Translations under genes and position numbers: made by a program
Assembly: GCF_009602425.1 (NCBI RefSeq)
Contig: NW_022261477.1
Coordinates: 1 to 64,000 of the forward strand
Length of the DNA: 64,000 nt
Direction of reading: 5' to 3'
DNA from: Actinia tenebrosa
Lineage: Eukaryota; Cnidaria; Anthozoa; Actiniaria; Actiniidae
Shown: one piece after another, positions 45,004 to 56,500 of the stretch
Layout of the letters: each line of letters starts with the position of its first letter
Numbering within the stretch: position 1 is the stretch's first letter
The notes under the pieces: model-generated
Told to the model about the DNA's origin: nothing
What the model saw: only the letters and a program-made list of their open reading frames with translations
Database searches by the model: none

Positions 45004-48000
45004 TCATAAGCTATCTTTTGCTATTTTAATGATTGCCTTCACTCTATCGCAACTCGTAGTTTTGATTTGGAATTCAGATGGTCGAAGAGCTCCACCCATA
45101 AACACGTGACTATTTCTGTACTCCATGAGTGATGTAGACGATTCACGTGCAGAACAATGAAACTCCTCTACACCAGTTCCCTGTAGGATACGCTCTAAGT
45201 TACGTTCTGTTATTCCACCTCCTGGGAAAGAAAGTAAATATTGATACTCGCATATGTGATGTACTTTGAATGAAAGCACTAGGGAGAAGGAGGAGGAAGA
45301 GGAGAATAAGAAGGAGGAAGAGGAGTAGGAGGAGTAGAAGAAGGAGGAGGAGTAGGAGTAGGAGAAGAAAGAGTAAGAGAAGAAGGAGTAGGAGAAGGAG
45401 GAGAATAATTAAAAGGAGGAGAAGGAGAAGGAAGAATAGAGGAAAGAGGAGACATGACATACCTGGTACAATCGTTATTCTTTTATTTGCCTAAAAAGAG
45501 AGAGAATGAAAGGGATTACTATGGTTATCCAATTTAAAAAATTATCATGAAAGATGGGGGGGGGGGGGGGGGGGGGAATTTCCTCGCACCTGCGTATTTA
45601 GTTCTTTAATGACTGGCAGCCCATCTAAAACTGTCGAATCTAATCCACTTGTTAAAACCCTTTCAAATCCAATGTGTATCAGATCTTCAAGGCTTTCCTT
45701 TGGATCCTTCACCATGTCAAAAGCTACAAGACAAAATATAAACAACATGTTAACCGGTCTACACTTTAATCTGCATGATTGGGTGGTTCTGGTCAGCAAA
45801 GGAAGATATGGGCAGGCTAACCTGAGTATAGGGCTTTCCCCTTCCGCTCCCCCTCCCTTTTACCTTCTCCCCAGCCTACCCCCTCCTAGGCCTGATGCTC
45901 GGGTTATAGGCTGGCTAGCAGCATGGCACTTTCGTTTTCAGAGAGTCGCTTTCTGGATGGCTTTTGTATGAAGCCAATTGACCAGAGTTCGCTTAGTGGC
46001 GCATGTAAGTAGACTTGCTAGTTGATTCTTGAAGGTTTTCTCCGGGTTCTCCGGTTTTCCTCCCTCCGCACAAAAATAAACTTATTACATTCTAATTGGA
46101 ATTTCAATGGAGAGAGAGCCACTCTGTCTGTGGAAAGCCACTGCTTGATCTCATTTACAGTCAAACCAACTCATGCATTCTTGTCAAGGTTCGAATATTC
46201 AGTTTATTATTCAAAGCCTGATTTCCATCTTGCTTTGAAGCTTGCATTAATGAAACTAACATTGGGAATTTGAATTCTGGGAAGGGATTCAAAGTATAAT
46301 TAGTTCTTCACGGATCCGTGCAAAGCCAAAATTATTTCTACAATAGCGCAGCGCACTGATTCTAAAAATAGCTTAAAGATTCGGACAAACNAAGGGGGAG
46401 AATAAGGAGGAGTAGAAGGAGGAGTGGGAGAAGGAGGAGGAGAAGAAGGAGAAGGACAAGAAGGGGAAGGAGAAGGAGGAGAATAATTAAAAGGAGGAGA
46501 AGGAGAAGGAAGAATAGAGGAAAGAGGAGACATGACATACCTGGTACAATCGTTATTCTTTTATTTGCCTAAAAAGAGAGAGAATGAAAGGGATTACTAT
46601 GGTTATCCAATTTAAAAAATTATCATGAAAGATGGGGGGGGGGGGGGGGGGGGGAATTTCCTCGCACCTGCGTATTTAGTTCTTTAATGACTGGCAGCCC
46701 ATCTAAAACTGTCGAATCTAATCCACTTGTTAAAACCCTTTCAAATCCAATGTGTATCAGATCTTCAAGGCTTTCCTTTGGATCCTTCACCATGTCAAAA
46801 GCTACAAGACAAAATATAAACAACATGTTAACCGGTCTACACTTTAATCTGCATGATTGGGTGGTTCTGGTCAGCAAAGGAAGATATGGGCAGGCTAACC
46901 TGAGTATAGGGCTTTCCCCTTCCGCTCCCCCTCCCTTTTACCTTCTCCCCAGCCTACCCCCTCCTAGGCCTGATGCTCGGGTTATAGGCTGGCTAGCAGC
47001 ATGGCACTTTCGTTTTCAGAGAGTCGCTTTCTGGATGGCTTTTGTATGAAGCCAATTGACCAGAGTTCGCTTAGTGGCGCATGTAAGTAGACTTGCTAGT
47101 TGATTCTTGAAGGTTTTCTCCGGGTTCTCCGGTTTTCCTCCCTCCGCACAAAAATAAACTTATTACATTCTAATTGGAATTTCAATGGAGAGAGAGCCAC
47201 TCTGTCTGTGGAAAGCCACTGCTTGATCTCATTTACAGTCAAACCAACTCATGCATTCTTGTCAAGGTTCGAATATTCAGTTTATTATTCAAAGCCTGAT
47301 TTCCATCTTGCTTTGAAGCTTGCATTAATGAAACTAACATTGGGAATTTGAATTCTGGGAAGGGATTCAAAGTATAATTAGTTCTTCACGGATCCGTGCA
47401 AAGCCAAAATTATTTCTACAATAGCGCAGCGCACTGATTCTAAAAATAGCTTAAAGATTCGGACAAACTTTGCATTCTGTTTAACCGCTACGAGGATTAT
47501 ACGAACCGATTTTATTATTTTTACTTAAAGTTACAATAATAACTCATGTAAACTAAGATCAACTGCGATCGGCTGTGAAAATTATCTGCTGAAAGTAAAC
47601 TTGTAAGTTTGTTTGTCCGAATTTCCCCTTTGTCTTCGTTTTTATGAAGTCACGGCTGCGCTGCGCTATTGTAGCTACTTATAAACTGATCTGTGACGTG
47701 TGATGTTTTGTTCAAAAAGTTCTTTCACAATTTTGATGTTTTGAGGTAAAGACCGGGATTGAAATTTACGACATTAATTTCATTATTGTAAGTTTTAAAG
47801 CAAGATGGAAATCAACCTTCGAATAATATACTGAATCTTTGAACCTTGATAGGAACGCATGAGCTGGTTTGAATTTAAAAACAACGCATTAACATCCTAA
47901 GCCTCTTTTAAATGCATGATGATTGGAGGGTGTTCGTGCAATAATCATTAGGATGAAGTAGTATTTCAGCCTAAATTACCTCTATGGAAAGTAACAGGAA

Positions 48001-51000
48001 GAGGTCTTGATAGTTCTGCGGAAATAATAACAATAATAAGTGTATTGAATTTTGGGATCTGGCTGACCTTTCGTAAAAAGTGTTCACCTCTTGTATTCCT
48101 GGGGGGCATCGACCTGGAGCAAGTCTAAAAGTTCCGTAACACATTTCCTTAGCGTAGGCATTTTTTTATACCAAGCAAATGAGCCAGCGATTTCACCCAA
48201 ACCGCCGGCTCACCCTTGTCCTTAGGGGCTCTCTTCGTACACGGTGTACGTAATTTCGTAATTCCAAGTCGGACTTTAAGGTAAACTTCCATGTTGACAT
48301 AAAACAGTTTTCGTATGACTGTGAAGAGATCACAGCACGAACACAGTCGTGAAACGGCAAGGGGTACATCAGACCAATCACATTGCCTTGTAATTTACTC
48401 TCAAACCAATCAGATACCCGGAACACGCAAGAAACAAGGCGCGGACAAAGTCACACCAAGCTCACGGCATTGCCAGACCACATTGCACGACCAACATGGT
48501 AGCTATGACGTCACAGACACCTTAATCATTTTGATGTAAAGCCTCACTCGTAAAACCTTACATAACTTGGATAAGAGTCAAAACTGGGATCACTTACCTA
48601 GTAATTCTTTATTTCTTGAAACATCAATTTGACCTTTTCTGAGAAAAAGAAACCAGTAAATTATATTACAGTTTGTAAAACGATTTAGGTGCCATTATGG
48701 ACCCCGAGCCACGTGAAGGTCTAACCATTTGCAGATGTAATTACAAAGGCAGCACCTTCTACTTCTCAATCATTTCAAGATCCTGAGTGTTGGTCCGGCC
48801 GGGGCTGTAAACACGACCTCCCACACAACAGACCGAGGCTCTAATAGCAGATATCGGGGTTACACTCTATTGCCTTCAGACACTTGTTACATTTGGGTCA
48901 GTTTCTATACATTTCATTGTATTGACCCAAATGACTCGTAATTTAAAAGAATTTGAATTTTTTACTGGTCAACTGACGTTTCACGTTTGCCGTGAACGTA
49001 AATCTAAAACTCTCTAATAGAGAGTTTTAGATTTACGTTCACGGCAAACCTGAAACGTCAGTTGACCAGTAAAAAAATTTTTTTAAATTACTGAAAAAGA
49101 ATCGCAACAAAGTCCAGTAGTAGAAAAACAAAAGAGTATTTGCGCTTGGTGAGAAGGTTTGTAAAAGGTAAAGTAAAATAAAGGAAAACTATGAAAACGT
49201 GGTCACGTTTGCCGTTTGCGGGGAGGGAAAAAAGTCAATCTAAAACTCTCTATTATCTTGAACTTTTCCCTAGCGAGAGTATATAAGAACTAGCAACCTC
49301 TAGGATCTAAGCTTAAGATTAAACTTAGATATAAAGGTGGAGCTTTGGAAAAGTTAACAGTAATGTCATAATCATTAGCTGTCGCAGCGCCATGAGTCGC
49401 AAAAGGCCTTAACCTTCTTTATGCAATAGACCTTTGTCGAGTTCCAAATTACCGCTGTGGCTCATAATAGTGTAAAACGCAGGGTTAGCCTCTAATCAGT
49501 GTATGACAACCAGGTGATCTTACGCACGCACTTCCGGTTACTATTAACCAATCAGAAGCATTTTTGTTGTATCGCCAAAAGTTCCATGTTGAATTTCAAA
49601 ATGGAGTCATATCTCGAGTTAACTTTCTCAAAATACGTCCTGAAATATAACTTTGCATCGAAAAATCCTGTTACATGGACCACAAAAGCTCCCTCTTGAA
49701 CTATCAGCAATAAAAAATATGAAAACAAAGCATAAATGTAATAAAAATAAGCAAAATGAACGTTAATGTTGTTGTGTTAATTTTGATTACCGTGAGATAT
49801 TATGAAATAGGAAACTGGGTATAAGAAACTGTTCGCTTTGACAAAAAATCCTTTGCGCGCTTTGATGCGAGAGATCACCTGGAAATACCAAAGGTAAAGT
49901 TAAGAATGCTCAACTTGAAAAATAAAAACACGTTGTAAATACGCGGACCACCCTTGGTAGCAGCGATACAAGAGCATACAAAAGTAGACTAGGAACCTTT
50001 TTAGCCATGTTTCATAGAATCATAAAGGAAAAATGAAGCAAATTTGAAATAAGTATACATAAAACTTTAAAAATATATATACTCACTCATTGAGGATTCC
50101 AAAGACAATTCCATCAGCTCCATGTTTTTTCAAGCATTTTAAATCCTCTTTCATCACATTGAACTCTTGCTGTGAGTAAAGATAGTCTCCTCCCCTGGGT
50201 CTTATCATGACAAACACTGGTATTGAAACATTTTGTTTAATAACTGCAAGCATTCCTGAATAAAAAGAGGCCATACACTAAGAAACTGACCAATGATTGT
50301 TTTCATGGGAGGGGGGTCTTGGGTTCAATTCCTTGAACTAGAATCACACTTAAAAAGAGTTTTTTTAAGGTCACTTGCTTGATTCAAGGGCCTTATTCCC
50401 CCAAGTAATTAAGTTACTTGCTCCCTCTTGAAAACCCAACAATATGCTAAAATGATATATGCACTATAGCTGTACTCTGATTAGTCATAGGCTCTTGTAA
50501 AAAACTGAAAATAGTTTTTGTTGTTAATAAACAGTTTATTTGCATGGGTAGCATGGATGGTGTTTGTGGCTTACTTGTCATTTTTCACATCTGTGAGTCC
50601 AGTGGATTGGGTTGCTGGTTCGAGCCCTGCGGTTACCACATGTGAATTGAGTTTGTTTGATATGTTGTTCTCTCCTATGCTACGAGGGTTTCCTCTGGGC
50701 TCTCTGGTTTCCTCACTCCGTAAAAATCATACAATATTGAATGAAGTGGTAGTGCATGTGAGCGAAAAGTGTCCCTAATTAGTGCGAAAGTGCTAGAACG
50801 ACTAGACTTTTATTTAGATATTTATTTATTTATTTTAACCACAGGCATGTTTGACCAGCCAAAATCAAAGTACAGTGTGACCTGACAAATAATTGCCAAG
50901 TGGTAATTAATTACACTAGACTTTTGTTCAATAATATAATTATTTTCCCTGCTAGCAGAGCCTATTTTCCTTTTGTTTTGGTTGAGAGTGAAAAATAGAC

Positions 51001-53472
51001 TCTGCCGATGTAGGACGTTATTTCTGTCGCTCATGCATGGCTGAACTTAGCAATGTTGTCATGGTTTTGACAGCCGTTCTCATCAAACAATGTTTGGCAC
51101 CACAGTGTGTTACAATTGCTCATGCGCACTACATGCAATCGGTTAAAGGCAAGGCAAAGGTAAGGTAATAGTTTTAAAACTCTACATTGGCAGAGTCTCC
51201 TTCCTCCCGCCTGAAAGAAGGGAGAGAAAGAGAAGAGAGACTCTGCTAGCAGGAAAATAATTATCACTCTCTGTATTTTACCTGGGGTGGGAGTGGTACC
51301 ACCTTCCATCAAATTACCACACAACTCCAGTCTTTGGGCACCTGCATGTAGAAACTCAGATTATATGTACAGATTGGGTAGCATGGGTGGTGTTTGTGGC
51401 TAACAAGTAGTCTTTCACCGCTGTGAGCCCAACGGGTCACTGGTTCGAGCCCTGCGGTCCCCACATGTGAATTGAGTTTGATGTGTTGTTCTCTCCTATG
51501 CTACGAGGGTTTTCTCTGGGTTCTCCGGTTTCCTCCCTCCGTAAAAATCAACATGTGAGTTGAGAGTTGTGTGTATAAAATATTCAAATGTAGTAGGGAT
51601 TGTGTATGGAGGATACACGGCCCCACAAGCTCTTAGCTTTAATGCCTACTGTGTATAAATAAAAATTATATATATTTCTTATTTAAATTTATTTTATTAT
51701 ACATGCTGATTAGTGTTTTGTTCTACTGTACACTTTACACTTTACACTGTCAGTTTAAAAATGAGTTGAAAATAGGGTAGCTCTTGGAGTGAAAAGTAAT
51801 CTACACTGTGCAAATCACTGAGGTTGCTCATCGATCCACTCTTGTTATGTGAGGCTAATTGTTATTCCACGAGAAATCACTTCATGCTGGTGGGATACAT
51901 GGGTGGGCAGGAACCATTAAAACTTTTTTTCTAAATTATAGGTGTTCTGAATATATACAACACGAAATAAAAAGAAACTTAAACAAAGAGTAAAATAGTT
52001 GGTAACTGGTGTCGGACAAACGCAGACCACAGACTGCAGACCGCAGACCGCAGACTGCAGACTGCAGACTAGATATATTTGATAATAATTATCGTTTTGA
52101 ATTTGTATCAATTTGTATTGTATTTTCCCCCCCTTACAAACCTATTATATGGCAAATTATATAATAAAAATATAAAAGTATATAAAGATACCGAACTATT
52201 TGTGTGATTGAACACTGTCGCCACTGTTGTCTCGTTCAGCGCGTTACAATGAAAATAGTCGTAAGTATACATCTCTAAAATACATGTTCATTATATTATG
52301 TTCTATATACTAGTAAAGATGTTTATATATTTTCTTCTTTGCCTGGCGATATGGCTTATGATTTAGCCATTGTTATGTGGTGACTTCCGGTGCTTGTATG
52401 CAGGTAATGGGTCTGGTTTGTGTGGTATGATTTGTTTTACCATATAAATTTGAGTTCAATTGACCTTATAAAGGTCATGTCATTAAGAAAGATAATAATT
52501 ATTGTAATTGACCGTACGAATTGTCAACGAAAAGCAATATACTATCTCTTTGCTTTTCCTAAGTATACACCTTTATATAGTACATGTTCATAGTCTTGGT
52601 GATTATTTTCTATACTTGGATTTGCCTGGCAAAATGGCTTGTGGATTTACTTAATTCAGTAAATCCATTACAAAAAAATACGTGTGATTAACTCGATCCA
52701 AAGGTATTGGCGGTGTCTAATGTGTAACTGAACTTACAACCGTAGTAAAACTCACAGCCGTCAGAGCTACCGAGAGCGTTGTCACTACGCTAGTATATCA
52801 AATAACAGCTGACAAAGTAACAGATCAAACATAAACCAGACCCATTACCTGAATTAAGTAAATCCACAAGCCATTTTGCCAGGCAAATCCAAGTAATGAA
52901 CGAGACAACAGTGGCGACAGTGTTCAATCACACAAATAGTTCGGTACCTTTATATACTTTTATATTTTTATTATATAATTTGCCATATAATAGGTTTGTA
53001 AGGGGAAAAAAATACAATACAAATTGATACAAATTCAAAACGATAATTATTATCAAATATATCTAGTCTGCAGTCTGCAGTCTGCGGTCTGCAGTCTGCG
53101 GTCTGCAGTCTGCGGTCTGCAGTCTGCGGTCTGCAGTCTGCGGTCTGCATTTGTCCGACACCGGTTAGCAACTGTTCAGATGTTTGGGTGTTAAAAGACC
53201 TTCGTCGGAATGAGGTTTTTATACGCTGTTTTTATACGTCCCACTGCCGCACGAATAGCAAATACGAGTCGGCGTACGGCTACCGTACGAATAGCCACAA
53301 AAAAATCCATTTGAATCCATTCATTTAGAATTCATAAAGTGGAACGATACTGAACAGTCGTGTGATATTTTCCTCAAAAATATCCTCTAAGAACGTAAAA
53401 CTTACCACCCTTTTCTGCATTCATGGCAGATTCAACAGAATCTACGCAAACCTCCATTAACACCATCTTCAT
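45004..53472 (-). CDS. CUTC: CutC copper homeostasis protein
   Basis: Cytosolic/nuclear TIM-barrel protein of the CutC family, which binds copper(I). Minus-strand exons in order: 53406-53472, 51282-51341, 50087-50255, 48598-48638, 47980-48015, 46668-46801 (copy 45590-45723), 46541-46568 (copy 45463-45490) and 45004-45221. Using each duplicated exon once gives 753 bases, 250 residues, the usual family length. Diagnostic stretches: MEVCVDSVESAMNAEKGG, LELCGNLMEGGTTPTP, IPVFVMIRPRGGDYLY, GADGIVFGILN, RPLPVTFHRAFDMVKDP, RVLTSGLDSTVLDGLP, ITIVPGGGITERNLERIL, EEFHCSARESS and FMGGALRP. Start MKMVLMEV at 53472 (MEVCVDS is the family's usual start, five codons in). Several exons are tiny (28, 36, 41 bases). 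The doubled pair of exons is best explained by an assembly error at the N at 46391. Confidence 0.95.
45283..45450. repeat. (GGA/GAA)n purine-rich array, first copy
   Basis: Imperfect gga/gaa/gta triplets in the last CutC intron. Arg/Lys and Leu-rich frames across it are spurious. A different-length version lies at 46392-46520 after the contig join. Confidence 0.9.
45402..46390. other. First copy of a roughly 1-kb exact duplication ending at a contig join
   Basis: Identical to 46480-47468 at a constant offset of 1078 bases as far as I compared, including a 21-G run (45546 and 46624 region). The copy stops at acaaac next to the single N at 46391. Contains CutC exons 6 and 7. This pattern is that of two contig ends that overlap but were scaffolded end to end. 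Confidence 0.88.
46480..47468. other. Second copy of the roughly 1-kb duplication
   Basis: Starts in the purine array after the N at 46391 and continues past the point where copy 1 ends (acaaac, then tttgcattctg) into unique sequence. This copy is the one joined to CutC exon 5. Confidence 0.88.
47980..48015 (-). CDS. CUTC: CutC micro-exon carrying PVTFHR
   Basis: 36-base exon, acceptor ttattatttccgcag and donor gtaattt. It codes LSRPLPVTFHR with split Glu and Ala codons at its borders, the phosphate-loop-like strand of the barrel. Listed separately because its size would escape gene finders. Confidence 0.9.
48305..48530 (+). repeat. Dispersed repeat, copy 2
   Basis: tcgtatgactgtgaagagat, cgtgaaacggcaaggggtac and cggacaaagtcacaccaagc match, mostly in reverse, the block at 17905-18185. 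Lies in a CutC intron. No coding sequence. Confidence 0.55.
48941..49088. mobile_element. Near-perfect 120-150 bp palindrome in a CutC intron
   Basis: The left arm (tttactggtcaactgacgtt, then tcacgtttgccgtgaacg) and its complement (cgttcacggcaaacctgaaa, then cgtcagttgaccagtaaa) meet at ctctctaatagagag near 49018. There are about two mismatches over some 60 base pairs. A foldback MITE or recent hairpin. A partial word (gtcacgtttgccgtttgc) occurs again at 49200. Confidence 0.8.
50535..50790 (+). repeat. tRNA-derived SINE copy
   Basis: A-box-like gtagcatggatggtg (50546), B-box ggttcgagccc (50617), then tgttctctcctatgctacga, the ctctggtttcctcactccgt block and a short variable tail. About 85 percent like the copy at 51375. 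CutC intron. Confidence 0.75.
51375..51660 (+). repeat. tRNA-derived SINE copy
   Basis: A-box-like gtagcatgggtggtg, B-box ggttcgagccc at about 51442, then ttctctgggttctccggttt, cctccctccgtaaaaatcaa and a tail ending in a tataaataaaaat run. The best-preserved SINE in the window. Confidence 0.8.
51998..53173. mobile_element. 1.2-kb non-autonomous TIR element with subterminal 7-bp arrays
   Basis: The ends are ggtgtcggacaaacgcagac (52008) and its complement (to 53162), possibly extending to gttggtaac/gttagcaac at 51998 and 53173. Directly inside each end is an array of gcagacc/gcagact units (about 7 on the left, more than 12 on the right). The arms are about 230 bases in total (through gcgacagtgttcaatcacac). 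The 650-base centre has internal repeats (aagtatacacctttatatag; tttgcctggcaaaatggctt) but no transposase. It sits in CutC intron 1. Confidence 0.82.
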
Positions 53473-53593
53473 GGATATCTTTGGCGCTAAAAACTGAAAT
53501 ATTATCAGAAAACACGTTTTGAGCAGGCGTTCCAAACCAAAGCAGAGAAGGACTGTTATGGGTCAGTGGTCGCCTCGTGGGCTCAAATCCAAG
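53473..53593. promoter_or_regulatory. Shared divergent promoter of CUTC and PTCD3
   Basis: Only 121 bases separate the CutC ATG (minus) from the PTCD3 ATG (plus). No TATA box is visible. The stretch is moderately GC-rich near PTCD3 (gggtcagtggtcgcctcgtg). A bidirectional housekeeping promoter is the simplest reading; 5' UTRs must be short or overlapping. Confidence 0.7.
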
Positions 53594-56500
53594 ATGGCGG
53601 CCTTGAGTGCTGCTGCAAGATTGACAAGAAGACTCTATGGATTTCGAGTTTCTTTTGCAGCCATTAAGTAATATTTGCTTTTACTGGACTTCTTTAGGTT
53701 ATAAGGAGTTTGTAGGTGCAGTTAGAATGAAGATATTTGGTACCTTTTGGTAGACACGTGCATTCAAAGCCAATACAGTTTTGTACACGTGAGGCCGTAC
53801 CAACTCAGGAACCTTCAAATATCGATACTTTGTAACAACCTCTGGTCTGAACAAAGAAAGTTGGGGTTGGCTCAGAAGGCCTAAAATTAATTAATCCACC
53901 AGAGCTATCAGCCCAGTGTTTTTTTCGGTGTAAAAAATGTAGTTGGGGGGAGGGGGTGGTGTGTTTAGACCAGCTATGCTGAATAGAATTAGCACAATTG
54001 AGGCATTTTTATCATCCCAGTATTGTCTCAAAATTTATTATCATTGGAATTAATTTAATATAGGTGTGTTGCTACAAACTCTAAGATGTATGCAAGTGAC
54101 GAGCAAAACGTAACTGAAGGTAATAGCCGAAATATTCAAAGCAAAGGTTTCAACATGCAGTTACAGGTTGTGTTTTCACTATAAATGTTAACTTGCATAA
54201 AAATCCCTGGAGGTGTTTTAATCCGACGCCTACCTTTCAAGAATAACACTGTCTTTGGCCAATTTATTTGGTAGGACAACTTTAAAAAAAAGAAGAAGAA
54301 AAAAGAAAAAAAAAGCCATTTTGCTAGGTAGTTTAACTTTGCCTTACTTCCGGTGTTGTATTTAAGCTAGTTTAAATTGNCCTAGTGAAAACACAGCCAC
54401 AGTACTTCTCATTATTTTGTTACTTAAAAAAGCTTACCCACAGACACACACATAAGGTTAACTATAAACGATATTTACAATGATAATAATAATAATATGA
54501 TGATGACCATGGTAGTGGCAATGACATTAGCTCATAAAGCTAATGATGTTTATAATGAAGGTCAGATAATGAGAAGGATGATGATAATGATATAAAATAT
54601 ATAATTAATTTGTAGTATAAACAAGCTACATTTAGTTGCTTGTTGGATGCCATCATTCTGATTGGCAGCTACTCATTGTCTATTTCTCATAATGTTTTTC
54701 ATTTTGATTTTTCCGTTCAGATGGAGAGAAATCAACAAAAAGGTAAAAAATATCATGACAAATCATTAATCATTGCAAGTGAATAAGCACAGGCCTACAG
54801 TAGTATGTTGGGGTGGTGGTAAAATGCTTGTCTCATATCTTTTGAGTTTAAGGCTTTAAAACCTAGTTGCCCAATGTGAGAGTGGCGCTGGCTGTTTTTT
54901 TCTAACTCCAAGGGTCTTTGCGCTCTTTGGTTTTCCTCTCTCTCTCTCTCAATCGACCCTAACTACTTTAAATTAGTTAGAGCTGTGCCCCGGGTTCATA
55001 TGGGCTGTAATAGCTGCTGCCAAAAGCACCTTCTCATTGCTTCCCATAAAGCTGCGCCAATTGCTATACTTGCAGTATTGCATAAGTGTTGGCCGCTGCA
55101 GATATGCCTTCTTATTACTCCCAGTGCTACCCTCATTGAGCTGCACCACTGCTGTACTTGCAGATGGTGAATAGCAATAATTTTTTTACCAGGAAAGTCC
55201 ATGGAAATGTGCAACTATTTTACAAAATGAATAATTTGAATATTCTAATTAGTGATTTGTTGATTAAATTTAACACCATTTCTTTGCCCGTTATTTTATC
55301 TTTAGGGACCCTTTAACAGTACTAAAAGTCTTGGCCGGCACAGTACAACCAGTAAGTAAGACTACTATCAGTGACTCAAAGTCAAGCCAAAAGCACAGGG
55401 TGACCATGCCAATTTAACCTGACCAAAGCTCATTAGCAGTAGATAATTGCCTTGAGCTCGTTGCACTTTTTTTTAGTTTGAAAAACATGGTACATTGTGG
55501 TCTAGCTTGTGTGGAGACCACAACACATAAGTTCCATATCACAACATGATGAAGAAGAGATGTTTGCACCCAAGATAGACCACGATGCACGGTTTTCAAT
55601 CTCTGAAAGCATAAATGCATTTTCTAGGTACAACTCTCAATTCAATCTTGGGGATAGGTACACATTTTGGTATTAATATGAGTTATGGGTGGTCATGCAA
55701 GCCAAAAATTGATCAAGCCAAAATTTATTCATTCAGGAGTAGACATTTAACGTGAAGTAACAGTGGATTTGACAGTCTAGTAGCTCTTCATCCATGGGAT
55801 TTCAATTTGGAATTTAGAAGTTGGTTTTTATGGAGGGAGGAAAATTGGAGAACCCAGAGAAAAACCCTCAAAGCACAGGAGAGAACCAACAAGCAACTCT
55901 TACTCACATACTACATCAAGCCTAGCAGGACTTGCCATGNTGGAGAACCCAGAGAAAAACCCTCAAAGCACAGGAGAGAACCAACAAGCAACTCTTACTC
56001 ACATACTACATCAAGCCTAGCAGGACTTGCCATGGGGTCTGCATATGCAATTCTCCCTGAGGGGCTCCTTCATGTCCAAGGCAAATTTAAGAAACGCCTT
56101 TAGGTTATGCTGCTCATGTTTATGTTTATGACTGATTTTTTCCCCTGTTTGGAAACCTAGACAGCACTAGCACCACCTAGAGAACTTTTTGAAGATTTTG
56201 GTCTATACCTCAAGTCGCCAAGGAAAAGGGTAAGATATTGATATTGTTACATTGATGTAAGAACACTTTCTATCGAAACCTCAAAGTGAAGGCCAAAAGT
56301 TAGATAACTCACTGGGTTAATACATCACCCTCTTTAAATAAGGTTTGTTGATTGATTGATTGATTGATTGTCAATATCACTTATATACAGATCCACTACT
56401 CATATCGTATATCACTTACTAATGATGCTGGTTTTATTTGTTGTATAGGAAGAATGTAAAATAGCCCGAACTTCAGGGTTCAAAGCAGCAGACTTTATCC

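Noticed and set aside
45590-46801. Biological exon duplication in CutC
   Set aside because: No difference seen between copies, including a 21-G run, and termination at a single N point to unmerged contig overlap; a doubled segment would also break the TIM barrel.
52015-53160. CRISPR-like look of the regularly repeated GCAGACC/GCAGACT words
   Set aside because: The units are contiguous without spacers and lie within transposon ends of a eukaryotic genome.
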